Source: Icerya purchasi (lineage: Eukaryota > Arthropoda > Insecta > Hemiptera > Monophlebidae). From it: 64,000 bases of DNA. The stretch spans positions 178,506,060 to 178,570,059 of the forward strand of contig CM077115.1 of the NCBI GenBank assembly GCA_039619475.1, given 5' to 3'. The notes beneath the pieces were generated by a model that was not told the origin of the DNA, did not search any database, and worked only from the letters and a program-made list of their open reading frames with translations. Of the stretch, positions 1 through 8,372 are shown piece after piece (the stretch's first letter is position 1; each line of letters opens with the position of its first letter). A program made the position numbers and the translations under genes.

Positions 1-104
1 GTGGGCGGAAACACAAGGCTTAATCTTCTCTGCAACTAAACCAGAATGTGCATTAAGACGTTCATTACCATCATACCATATTTATAAATACTTGGAAAAG
101 CCAT

Positions 105-540
105 AAAAACATCAAACATTACAAAAATTTTTGGAATAACCTTTGACAAAAAATTAAATTTGTCAGCCCATATTCCATTATTAGTATATCAAAACATAAT
201 AAAAGTGGAGGGTAAAACAAATTGGGGTGCAGATATAAAAAATCACTATTGTTGCTATATAAAAGTTCAGTATATATTAACAAAAATAAGTTATGGGTCC
301 ATTTTTTATAACAGTTGAAAGAACTAAAAGTTACGAAATCTGGACATAATTCAAAACATTACGGCTCATCTTAAAAAGCTTTAGAACCAATCCTATACCC
401 ATCTGTTCAGGGTTTTAAATTGCCGAAATTTCCTAACGTTAAAATATTTTTTCAAACTATCATTTTTCCTACGCAAAGAAACATACAAAAAGAAACATAC
501 AAAAAGAAACAATTCATCCTGTGTATACCTGGAATTATCT
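105..540 (+). pseudogene. Decayed non-LTR retrotransposon RT fragment (thumb region)
   Basis: Conceptual translation near 118-180 reads ITKIFGITFDKKLNLSAHI, the thumb motif found after the catalytic core in jockey/X-element-type non-LTR reverse transcriptases. Further matches to the same region follow: a stretch like WGADIK, then LTKISYGSIFYNS, then LRNLDIIQN near 335-360. Stops and frameshifts break the frame, so this is a dead fragment. The N-terminal RT part would lie before the window start. It may continue weakly to the A-tract at 739-756. Its lineage differs from the intact element at 3763-7800. Confidence in RT origin is good; the borders are approximate. Confidence 0.72.
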
Positions 541-2028
541 GAAGGAAAACCCGTAACACCGGAACCGGTAGTAGCCTAGCCGAATTCTATGCACCGAATT
601 AAACATTAAACTACCTGAAACTACAAATGAAATTATACCGGCAACCAATTGAAACGGTATCGAGTTTTACAACACATCAAACGTTGGCTTATACAAACGA
701 AATGGCTCGATAGTTAAGTGAAGCCGGGTCATAAATAGAAAAAAAAAAAAAAAAAATAGAATTTGGGCTTCTGCTAAAACGCTGCTGTCGAACTGACAAA
801 CATTGTTCCGTCAACACCGAACAGAAGAAGACTTAGTATAGCTCGTTTAAGAATTGGGCACAGCAGACTGACGCATATCCAAAATACCGAATCATCTATT
901 TAGAATATCAATGCCAACTATCATAGCACATCTCGTATAAGTTAACGAATTGTCAGAAGTATGATAAGGAAAGCCGAACATATTACAGTAATAACAACTT
1001 AAACGATTGAATGTACATTATCCAATAATGCGGATAATATGAACATTTTTACTTAATTTTCTGAGAAATTATTTAATATTTACAACTATCTGCAGTCTAC
1101 AGTAATGGCGCAAATGACCAAATAAAGCCGTACTATATCAGGACGTAGTGTTATGATAAAAAAATAACCGAGAAAAGTATTGAAATATGGAACAACCGAT
1201 GGCTTTATAGTTCAAATATGAAGAAATCGATTGGGAACTTTATATATTACCATTTCCCGCGAAACAATATCTGCAAAACATGTCGGGATAAAATTAATGC
1301 GATTTATTCTAATAATTAAAGGATGCCGAGGAAATTTTATCTATAAATGAATATTTTTTTTTTTGTAATGATTATGTATAATTTTCTGAATAAAGGTATT
1401 TTGATTTTAATTTGATTTCAATAATAAAAGCGTCTATGTAGATTGTTTTTAATCAGGATACGAGTATATAGTATAAAATAGAATACAAACGGCTAAAATT
1501 ATGTAAATGAGATGGTATTCTGGGATTCTATATTATTAGTGTCAAATCAATTGAAGTAATAATAAATCAACTGTCTAGTTTGCTGGAAACAAATGCGAAA
1601 CTTCTATGTGAACGGTAGCAATGAAAACAATAAATAAAAATGAAGTACTGGCCGCAGAATTAACCATCACTTACTTCAAAATGACTTTAAACATTCGTAA
1701 TTTATGTGGCATTAATAAAAACATTCGAATAAACCCACTTCTCCCACACTTCAGTGTTTTAGCAAGTTGATTTTACGACTGGACTCTGATCTTGCGCCAA
1801 TGTTCACTTGATTGTTTATTACGTAAAATTATTTCGCGCGTTCTTTTTGAAATCAAAGTTAGCTACATTTTTTTCTCTTAAAAATTAAAAAAAAACATCT
1901 TACCAGCCATATTTAATGTCGCATAACGTGAACCCAGTTTTAAGGTAGAATAGAAAAAAATTGATACTAGCGTCATTCGAGCAGAATCATTGAAAACCAA
2001 TATATACATATATAAGTAAATTAAGTCC
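541..2028. other. No gene recognised; contains an A18 tract at 739-756
   Basis: AT-rich DNA without a convincing coding frame. The uninterrupted A tract at 739-756 may be the poly(A) tail of the retroelement relic just upstream, but no target duplication was identified. Confidence 0.5.
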
Positions 2029-2238
2029 TATACCCTTGATAGGGCGTCGAGGATTGTGAAGTTAAGGTTCACAATGTACTAAGCCCAACGGAACTAAAGA
2101 GAGTAGGGGACCAGTTCCTTTCTCTCGGCCGCCTTTACTTCGTCAGATTTCTCTGCTACATTTTGGGCTGGGTAAATCCGGGAGGGATTTGGATCCAGGA
2201 CGAGACAAATCTCGAACCTGTGACTAGCGCCTTAACCA
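2029..2238 (-). repeat. SINE copy with tRNA-like head (minus strand)
   Basis: Read on the minus strand, the element starts with TGGTTAAGGCG (2228-2238), which fits the RNA polymerase III A box. GGTTCGAGATT (2208-2218) then resembles a B box. Only 9 bases separate the boxes, so the anticodon arm of the ancestral tRNA appears deleted. The body runs to about 2029 and matches, in inverted orientation, the body at 2607-2735. Its last part also matches 50715-50787. These three copies define the family's 3' part. The head is supported by this copy alone. Confidence 0.6.
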
Positions 2239-2241
2239 TAC

Positions 2242-2259
2242 ATATATATATATATATAT
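2242..2259. repeat. (TA)n microsatellite
   Basis: Uninterrupted TA repeat lying exactly between the heads of two inverted SINE copies. Confidence 0.9.
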
Positions 2260-2307
2260 CCAAGTCGCTCCCAAGCTTACCCAGCCTGAAATAATTGGGT
2301 ACCAGAG

Positions 2308-2319
2308 AAATCTGGGAAA
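2308..2319. repeat. 12-bp target-site duplication, left (partner 2595-2606)
   Basis: AAATCTGGGAAA occurs directly before the leader at 2320 and again immediately after the palindrome at 2595-2606. The last palindrome base may overlap the right repeat. Confidence 0.8.
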
Positions 2320-2594
2320 TGTAGGTGAATACATCCTGTTTGATAAAATGGTATAATAAAATAAACTTTAATAACAAACAATATAGATCAATAAATTAGA
2401 TAAATACCTATTTAGAAACGTTTTCGGGCATAACCCATCATCAGCTAACACTAACTTAAAGGAAACTTAAAACATGTTTTAAGTTTCCTTTAAGTTAGTG
2501 TTAGCTGATGATGGGTTATGCCCGAAAACGTTTCTAAATAGGTATTTATCTAATTTATTGATCTATATTGTTTGTTATTAAAGTTTATTTTATT
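2320..2594 (+). mobile_element. Palindromic retroposon-like element, copy 1 (leader + near-perfect palindrome)
   Basis: A 34-base asymmetric leader (2320-2353, beginning TGTAGGTGAATACAT) is followed by an uninterrupted palindrome of about 240 bp centred between 2474 and 2475. The whole is bracketed by AAATCTGGGAAA at 2308-2319 and 2595-2606, a perfect 12-bp target duplication. A second copy at 27649-27975 has the same leader, the same arm sequence and also a 12-bp duplication. No protein is encoded. Each arm contains a hammerhead-like core. The combination of ribozyme-like core, inverted arms and target duplication suggests a non-autonomous derivative of a Penelope-like retroelement. That assignment is inference. 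Confidence 0.75.
2501..2537 (+). ncRNA. Hammerhead-ribozyme-like core, palindromic element copy 1
   Basis: The two conserved hammerhead boxes are present in order: CTGATGA at 2505-2511 and GAAA at 2524-2527. TTAG (2501-2504) can pair with CTAA (2534-2537) as stem I. GGG (2513-2515) can pair with CCC (2521-2523) as stem II. AAC/GTT around 2527-2532 forms a self-complementary stem III that has no loop in cis and would need a dimer. The cleavage position would follow T2533. T2512 breaks the usual first pair of stem II, so activity is uncertain. The palindrome means the mirrored arm carries the core on the other strand. Confidence 0.5.
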
Positions 2595-2740
2595 AAATCT
2601 GGGAAAGTAAAGGCGGCCGAGAGAAAGGAACTGGCCCCCCTACTCTCATTAGTGCCGTTGGGCTTAGTATATTGTAAACCTTAACTTCACAATCCCGACG
2701 CCCTGTCAAGGGTATGGAACTCACTTTACTTATCCCTAGG

Positions 2741-3658
2741 CGCATGAAGGCCGCCGCATCAGTCTCCGTTGCTACTCTCACAGTAGGAAGCTGCTACCTT
2801 GCAGTCCGAGGGTGTCACATCGAAATAGTGGTCACTTCCTTGCCATTTCTCTCCTTAATTGTTATCTCCAATCTCCTGTTATTTCCATTTTACCCTTAAA
2901 CCTTCGTCTGGCTCAGTCGTTGCGGATCTTTCCGTGCCACTGATCAAGTCTTGCATAGCTGGGTAATGGGGGAATCAATTGCCGCTTCGATTCTCTTATT
3001 CTCTCCACTATTACCAAATTTTCTTTTCTTACCTTCCTTTTGCGTATAAATCTCGTTCTATATTCCATATACTTTTCCTCTTATTTCCTCTTATCAGATG
3101 TGTTACTTTTTATTTTTATTCCTTCTTATTCTTTTTCCTTTCTTAAGAGTCGCACGGCGACAAGATGAAAGTGGTGGTAGCAGGTTTGGTGAACTGAAAA
3201 CTATTAACTGAAGTATTGCACGATGGACGGTACATCCTACATGGTCGCTCTCAACTGGAATGGAGAAGCAGCTAAGTTCGGCAGTCGGATGTACGACTGA
3301 GCAAACGTATTTAGGACTCCCGCTGCCTATCGTAACCACGGAAGGGGTTAGAAAAGGTACCCTAAAAATCGGCTACTCTACATCATCCAGACCAGATTAC
3401 CGTGTCTGGTGAGTTTCTAACTTTTCGGTCAAAAAAGAAAGAAAAATAACATTATTACAATTAAGCTTGGATTATTGAAATCTCTCGTAGCAAAAGCTTT
3501 AAACGATAATATTACTGAAAATGCTAGAAAGAAAAAAACAGCTCAAAAAGTTGTTTATTTAAGCACAGCCATCATTTTCGTCTGCAACCTATGTAGAAAG
3601 ATCTGCGTTGTCGGCAATAAAAGACCAGAATTCATACTCGGACACGAGGGAATATCAT
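2741..3658. other. No gene recognised
   Basis: Moderately GC-richer sequence with short open frames only. It may be further dispersed-repeat sequence, but I could not match it to a family or to another part of this window. Confidence 0.4.
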
Positions 3659-3674
3659 CATCATATATATGTAT

Positions 3675-3708
<34 letters not shown>

Positions 3709-3757
3709 ATATGTATATGTATATATATATATATGTATATGTATATGTATGTATACA
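3659..3757. repeat. (TA)n / TATG microsatellite
   Basis: About 100 bp of alternating TA and TATG units abutting the A-rich tail of the non-LTR element to its right. Open frames across it, rich in Y and I, are repeat artefacts. Confidence 0.9.
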
Positions 3758-3762
3758 CCGTT

Positions 3763-6700
3763 GTTTTTTTTTTTTGTTTTTTTTTTTGGGCTTGTCAACC
3801 AGGGACCTTTACCCAGAAACAATTAGAATAGGAAGGAATCACTTATATCCTGATACGATCAGATATTGTTAGGAGAAAGGAACAAATAATAGGAACAATT
3901 TGTGGAGAGGGAAGAGATAGAACATAAGAGGCGCAGTACGGAGTAGGAAGACCAAGTCCTAGCAAACTAAAGTAGAAAGCCGAGCACTCAGCAGAAAGAG
4001 ATGAACACTCAAAGAACACATGGTCCGCATCGCAAACATGCTCTTCGTTCGAGTGGAGAGGACAATACGGAGAGGAAACCAAGGAAAAACGAAAGCGGGA
4101 GGAAGGCAGCAGAGAATGGTTAAAGCGCAAGCGAATAACGGAGACAACAACAGAACGACGAAGTGAAGGAAACAAAGAGAACCACGGATTGGCAGGAAGA
4201 CTAGGTTGGACAGACAGATAGAAAGAGCGATTGTTAGAGAAAGAGGAAACGTACATATCCGACCAAAACCTAAGATGAAAATGTTTGCACAGAGGAAGGA
4301 TATTGGACGAAGGGACTTTTTTAAAAAAGAAGTGAGAATAGGCAGCAGCCCGAGCCAATGAGTCCGCCGCTTCATTACCGCAGATGCCCGAATGGCTAGG
4401 AACCCACAGCAAATCAATTTGAATAGAATGAAGGGAAAAAAGAGCGTGGATAAGTGAGCGAATGCGGAGTATAATGAAATCACAGGAATAATCAGGAAGG
4501 GGAGAGCAAATGCCCTGAAGGGCGGTTATGGAGTCCGATATAATCAAGAATTTGGAGGAAATGTGATTAGAGGAAATGAAAATAATGGAACGTAGGATAG
4601 CCATCAATTCGGCTGTGAATATGGAGCAGAAAGAAGGTAAGCAGAAAGATTCTGAAAAGCCAAAATCTGGGAGGATAAACGAAGCACCGACACCATCCGG
4701 TTTCTTCGAGCCATCTGTAAACACAGTTACATGCAAGGGAAAATCAGAATTGATATAACTGCGGAATTCCTGTATGATTAGGGCCTGCGGAAGAAACTTA
4801 GAGAGCGTAGGAACAGTAAACATATTTGGAGGATGGCAGAGATCGGCGAAATTAAAAGTGAAATAAGGGAGATTGGCAAAGAACATTATGTAAGGACAAA
4901 ACGAACTGAGCCGTAGAGAAATGAGAGAAAGAATTGGAATTTTTCTAGGTACGAAACGCCAGTTCCTAGAAATGGAAAGATAGGAATGGATAAGAGTAGA
5001 GGAGGTGAGTGGGAGACGCTTAGTAAGAAAACGATAGCCTAAATAAGATCTTCGGATAAAAAGGGGTGGTGTGTTAGATTCGGCAAGGACTGCTGGAACT
5101 GGAGAGGATTTAAGAGCACCAAGACAGAGACGAAGGCAAGAGTTTTGGATTACATCCAATTTAGAGAGTCGGGACTTAGAGGCACAACCATAGAGAAATG
5201 AACAGTAATCAAATTTTGAGCGGATGATAGATTTATATAGAGAAATAAGGACATAAGGATCACCACCCCATTTGGTTGGAGATAAAGCTTTCAGCAGGTT
5301 TAGTCTTTTGATTGCTGAAGAGGAAAGATACTTGATGTGTTCGGAGAAGGATAACCGACTGTCAAGGAAAATACCAAGATAACAGAAACAATTAACACGA
5401 GAAAGAAGTGTATTTTCTAGGGATAGATAGACAGAAGCAGGATTATAAGGTCGCAGAGTAAATACGGCATAACAAGATTTAGTGGGAGAAATAGAAAGGT
5501 TAATTGAGGAAAGGGAGTGATCCAACACGGAGAGAGACGAATTAAGTGCCTCACTGGCTGATATAATATCGTGAGATGAGGCATAAAGTAGGATGTCATC
5601 AGCAAAGAATAAAGACGACGAATTTAGAGGAAGAGAAGCCACACTGATAGTGTATATGTTGAAAAGAGTAGGACTGAGGGAGGAACCTTGGGGGAGACCT
5701 CGAAAAACCATTCTTGAAGATTCAAAAGAAGCAGCAGAGAGGTGGATGGAACGATTCTGCATGAGATTGATAATAAGAGAAGTAAAGTGCAATGGAACGT
5801 TAATTGCTATCATCTTATCTTTTAGAGTGGGAAGATGGACATTATCAAAAGCACAGGATATATCGATGAAGGAAGCCAGAGTATAGTTTTTTAGGATAAA
5901 GGATTGGTAGATATGGGAGACAAAAAGACTAATGCAGTCGGAAGGACCAATACCAGGCCGAAAGCCGAACATATTGCTAGGAAATACATTATTATGCTCT
6001 AGCCACCAAATAAGGCGCTTGTTTAACATACCTTCAAACAATTTTCTGATACAGGAGGCTAAAGAAATAGGGCGTAACGAAGAACTTTTTTTAGGAATAG
6101 GAATGATGATAAAAGAATTCCAAGAGGGGGGAGTTATACCTCTGGAGAGGAAACAATTAAAAAGATGTAGGAGAAACGCAAGAGACAGTTCAGACAGGTT
6201 TTTAAGGACCAAAAAAGGTATACCGTCAAGACCTGGAGTGGGGCTAGAAGATTTGGAAAGGACAGATTTTAATTCATAAATATTGAAGGCAGAAGTTAGG
6301 AAATGCGTCTGGGAATTATGCGGAGGTGAAGTTGGATACAGTTCATCAACGTTAGGAACATAGGCAGGAGCAACGGAATCAATAAAGTATTCTAAGCTAA
6401 CTTTAGAAAGGTTGAGATTTGAAGGACGTTCAGAGGATGGGGATTTGAAAGCTCTAGCCATTTTCCAGATATGAGAAAGAGGGGTATTCCTAGAGAATGA
6501 AGAGCAGAAATTCTTCCAGGAGGACCTTTTTGAGACTTTAAGTATATACCTAGCTCTTGCGTTCGCTCGCTTATGAGCAAGAAAGTTTTCCGTTGTAGGG
6601 TCTAAACGAAAAGTTCTAAAGGTGGCACGACTGTAGTGGAATGCGCGGTTGCATTCCTCATTCCACCAAAGAGATGAGGCTTTATTGTAATTGTTAGATG

Positions 6701-7800
6701 TCTGATGACGGGTAGGTGAAGATAGGGAAAGAGCAGACTCAATGGAATTTAAAAAGGAATTATAGAGAAGTATGGGATCGGAGTCGAGTTGAATACTAGG
6801 AAGTGATGAGTCGACACATGAACGAAACATAGTCCAATTTGCTTTGGAGAGGTTCCACCGAGGAGAATGTAGAGGCCTGAAGCAAGTTGGAGAAGAAAAG
6901 TTAACTGGGGTTATTAGGATAGGAACATGGTCACTACCGTAGGAGCCCATAAGAGTTCTCCAGTTATAATTAAGACCAATAGTGGAAGAAGCAAAGGTTA
7001 GATCAAGAGAACTAGAAATAGTTGGATATCTGAAATAGGTTGGGGAGTGATCATTAAGAAGAATTAAATTATTGGAAAAAATACCACTCTCAAGGACGGA
7101 ACCGTTGGAATTGTAGGATGTGCAACCCCACAAGGGTGAATGGGCATTCCAGTCACCCCCGATAATAAATGGTTGCGGGATAGAGCTGAAAAAAGTGGAA
7201 AGAGGGAACTGACGAAGATCATAATTAGGAGGAACATAGATGGAGACAATGTTAATGGGATGCGGAAGGGTGGTACGGATAGAGATGTGGACTATGTTGG
7301 GTTGGTTAGGAACAAGAGGTAGGTTCAGAGAAACATTGTGGGTGTTGAAAGATATATCATTTTTAACGAGGATAGCGGTACCACCATACCCGTCATGCCT
7401 ATCACATCTAATTATTTTATACCCTCTAATATTAAAGTTCGTGCCCGACCGAAGCCACGTTTCTGAGATGAGAGCAACACTAATGTTATGAATATCCAAT
7501 AGACCCTCTAATGGATTTTTATTGGCTCTGAGGCTACGACAATTCCACTCAAGTATATTGAACGCAGCCATCATGGTGAAACAGGGAACGTATTAGAAGC
7601 ATAAGGATTGAAAAAAGGGAAGACAGAAACAATAAAAAGACACAGTAGTTGATATAAGATAAAAACAAAAATAAAGACATTCATATTAATGGGATTGAAA
7701 TAGATTGGAAGGTAAATGGAGGAAAGTAAAATATAACGATTAAAAATCCGGAGAAAGTAAGTCGGGGCTAATTTGAATTTCACCTAAATTTAATAATATC
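3763..7800 (-). mobile_element. Near-complete non-LTR retrotransposon, I-group-like
   Basis: The element is transcribed leftwards. Its 3' end is an A-rich tail (T-rich on the plus strand, 3763-3788), preceded by the motif GTTGACAAGCCC seen at other 3' ends in the window. A single long protein fills 3843-7574. The 5' side to about 7800 is a pyrimidine-rich leader resembling the one upstream of the broken copy at 16085-17745. No ORF1 (gag-like) protein is visible, so the copy is 5'-truncated or the family lacks one here. The 5' border and target duplication were not determined. Confidence 0.8.
3843..7574 (-). CDS. Endonuclease / reverse transcriptase / RNase H polyprotein of a non-LTR retrotransposon (1243 aa)
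   Basis: This replicative enzyme nicks target DNA and copies the element RNA in place. Residues about 5-225 form an APE-type endonuclease: N11 in EWNCRSL, E38 in ISETWL, D141/N143 in GGDWNAH, and D215/H216 in GSDHVP. RT spans about 480-800: PIPKK near 492, D571 in FIDISCAFDN, GLPQGSSLSP near 626, and the catalytic FADD at D659/D660. RNase H spans about 948-1075 with all four acidic residues: D954, E989, D1014 and D1071. A C-terminal C1171/C1181/H1185/C1190 cluster could bind zinc. The first Met gives MMAAFNILEW, matching the start of the broken copy (MPATFNILQW). Domain order plus RNase H points to the I group. There is no internal stop, so this copy is young or was recently active. Short plus-strand frames inside it are shadows. 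Confidence 0.93.
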   Translation of the reverse strand: MMAAFNILEWNCRSLRANKNPLEGLLDIHNISVALISETWLRSGTNFNIRGYKIIRCDRHDGYGGTAILVKNDISFNTHNVSLNLPLVPNQPNIVHISIRTTLPHPINIVSIYVPPNYDLRQFPLSTFFSSIPQPFIIGGDWNAHSPLWGCTSYNSNGSVLESGIFSNNLILLNDHSPTYFRYPTISSSLDLTFASSTIGLNYNWRTLMGSYGSDHVPILITPVNFSSPTCFRPLHSPRWNLSKANWTMFRSCVDSSLPSIQLDSDPILLYNSFLNSIESALSLSSPTRHQTSNNYNKASSLWWNEECNRAFHYSRATFRTFRLDPTTENFLAHKRANARARYILKVSKRSSWKNFCSSFSRNTPLSHIWKMARAFKSPSSERPSNLNLSKVSLEYFIDSVAPAYVPNVDELYPTSPPHNSQTHFLTSAFNIYELKSVLSKSSSPTPGLDGIPFLVLKNLSELSLAFLLHLFNCFLSRGITPPSWNSFIIIPIPKKSSSLRPISLASCIRKLFEGMLNKRLIWWLEHNNVFPSNMFGFRPGIGPSDCISLFVSHIYQSFILKNYTLASFIDISCAFDNVHLPTLKDKMIAINVPLHFTSLIINLMQNRSIHLSAASFESSRMVFRGLPQGSSLSPTLFNIYTISVASLPLNSSSLFFADDILLYASSHDIISASEALNSSLSVLDHSLSSINLSISPTKSCYAVFTLRPYNPASVYLSLENTLLSRVNCFCYLGIFLDSRLSFSEHIKYLSSSAIKRLNLLKALSPTKWGGDPYVLISLYKSIIRSKFDYCSFLYGCASKSRLSKLDVIQNSCLRLCLGALKSSPVPAVLAESNTPPLFIRRSYLGYRFLTKRLPLTSSTLIHSYLSISRNWRFVPRKIPILSLISLRLSSFCPYIMFFANLPYFTFNFADLCHPPNMFTVPTLSKFLPQALIIQEFRSYINSDFPLHVTVFTDGSKKPDGVGASFILPDFGFSESFCLPSFCSIFTAELMAILRSIIFISSNHISSKFLIISDSITALQGICSPLPDYSCDFIILRIRSLIHALFSLHSIQIDLLWVPSHSGICGNEAADSLARAAAYSHFFFKKVPSSNILPLCKHFHLRFWSDMYVSSFSNNRSFYLSVQPSLPANPWFSLFPSLRRSVVVSVIRLRFNHSLLPSSRFRFSLVSSPYCPLHSNEEHVCDADHVFFECSSLSAECSAFYFSLLGLGLPTPYCASYVLSLPSPQIVPIICSFLLTISDRIRI

Positions 7801-8372
7801 GAACTTTGGACTAACAGTGAAAAACTTTTTTCAAATATCTTTAAGCGCTATTTAAAAGGGGGTAATTGTAACATTAACGGTGTTATTAGTACTAACTTCA
7901 TTCCCGTTTTTAATTATTTCATTTTGACTTTTGCCTGGCAGCACGCCAGACGTAATGCCGAGTTTTTTTGTTCGTTTTTTGCCCTGTACCACGTTTAACT
8001 GATGTAGCTTACAGTGCGAGGGTGCGCGCTTTTTGTTTATAGATAACTGCTTATTCCATTAATTCTGATAATGACTGTTTTATTATTTAGAAAAGGGAGC
8101 CGACGGCATGAGAGTGCTGGACAGGCACATAGTACGTAGGGAGTTGAGGGGGCAACACCTTGACAACAGAAAGAGCAATTCATAGGAAGTGGAGCTCTTT
8201 GCAAAATAAAATTACGCGACAGGTTGTGTGACCTTTGTGTAAGCGGTTAAGGACAAAAAAAGCTCTAGGGGAAATGCTTCTTTCTGGCCATCATGGTTCA
8301 ATTGAAGGTTTGATTAGTCTTGAGAAAGTCTGACATAAGGACCAATAGGCTTTCCGCGAGGACGTGAAGTTA
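7801..8372. other. No gene recognised
   Basis: No convincing coding frame or repeat identified between the intact retrotransposon and the decayed RT relic. Confidence 0.4.

Larger units (their letters stand above)
2262..2740 (+). repeat. SINE copy (plus strand), split by a palindromic insertion
   Basis: Bases 2262-2307 match the middle of the minus-strand SINE, for example CTTACCCAGCC and CAGAGAAATCTG. Bases 2607-2735 match its 3' half. The two parts are separated by the palindromic element at 2320-2594, which is flanked by a 12-bp duplication of SINE sequence. Removing the insert gives a contiguous SINE body. The tRNA-like head is missing. The 3' end resembles that of the copy at 50715-50787 (GGTATGG followed by ACTTTACTT). 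Confidence 0.62.

Noticed and set aside
3475..3872. Open frames of 67-118 codons on both strands rich in Y, I and M
   Set aside because: They are translations of the (TA)n/TATG microsatellite and the adjoining T-tract, not genes.
4576..7491. Several plus-strand frames of 60-115 codons
   Set aside because: They lie antisense inside the intact retrotransposon protein on the minus strand and show no motifs.
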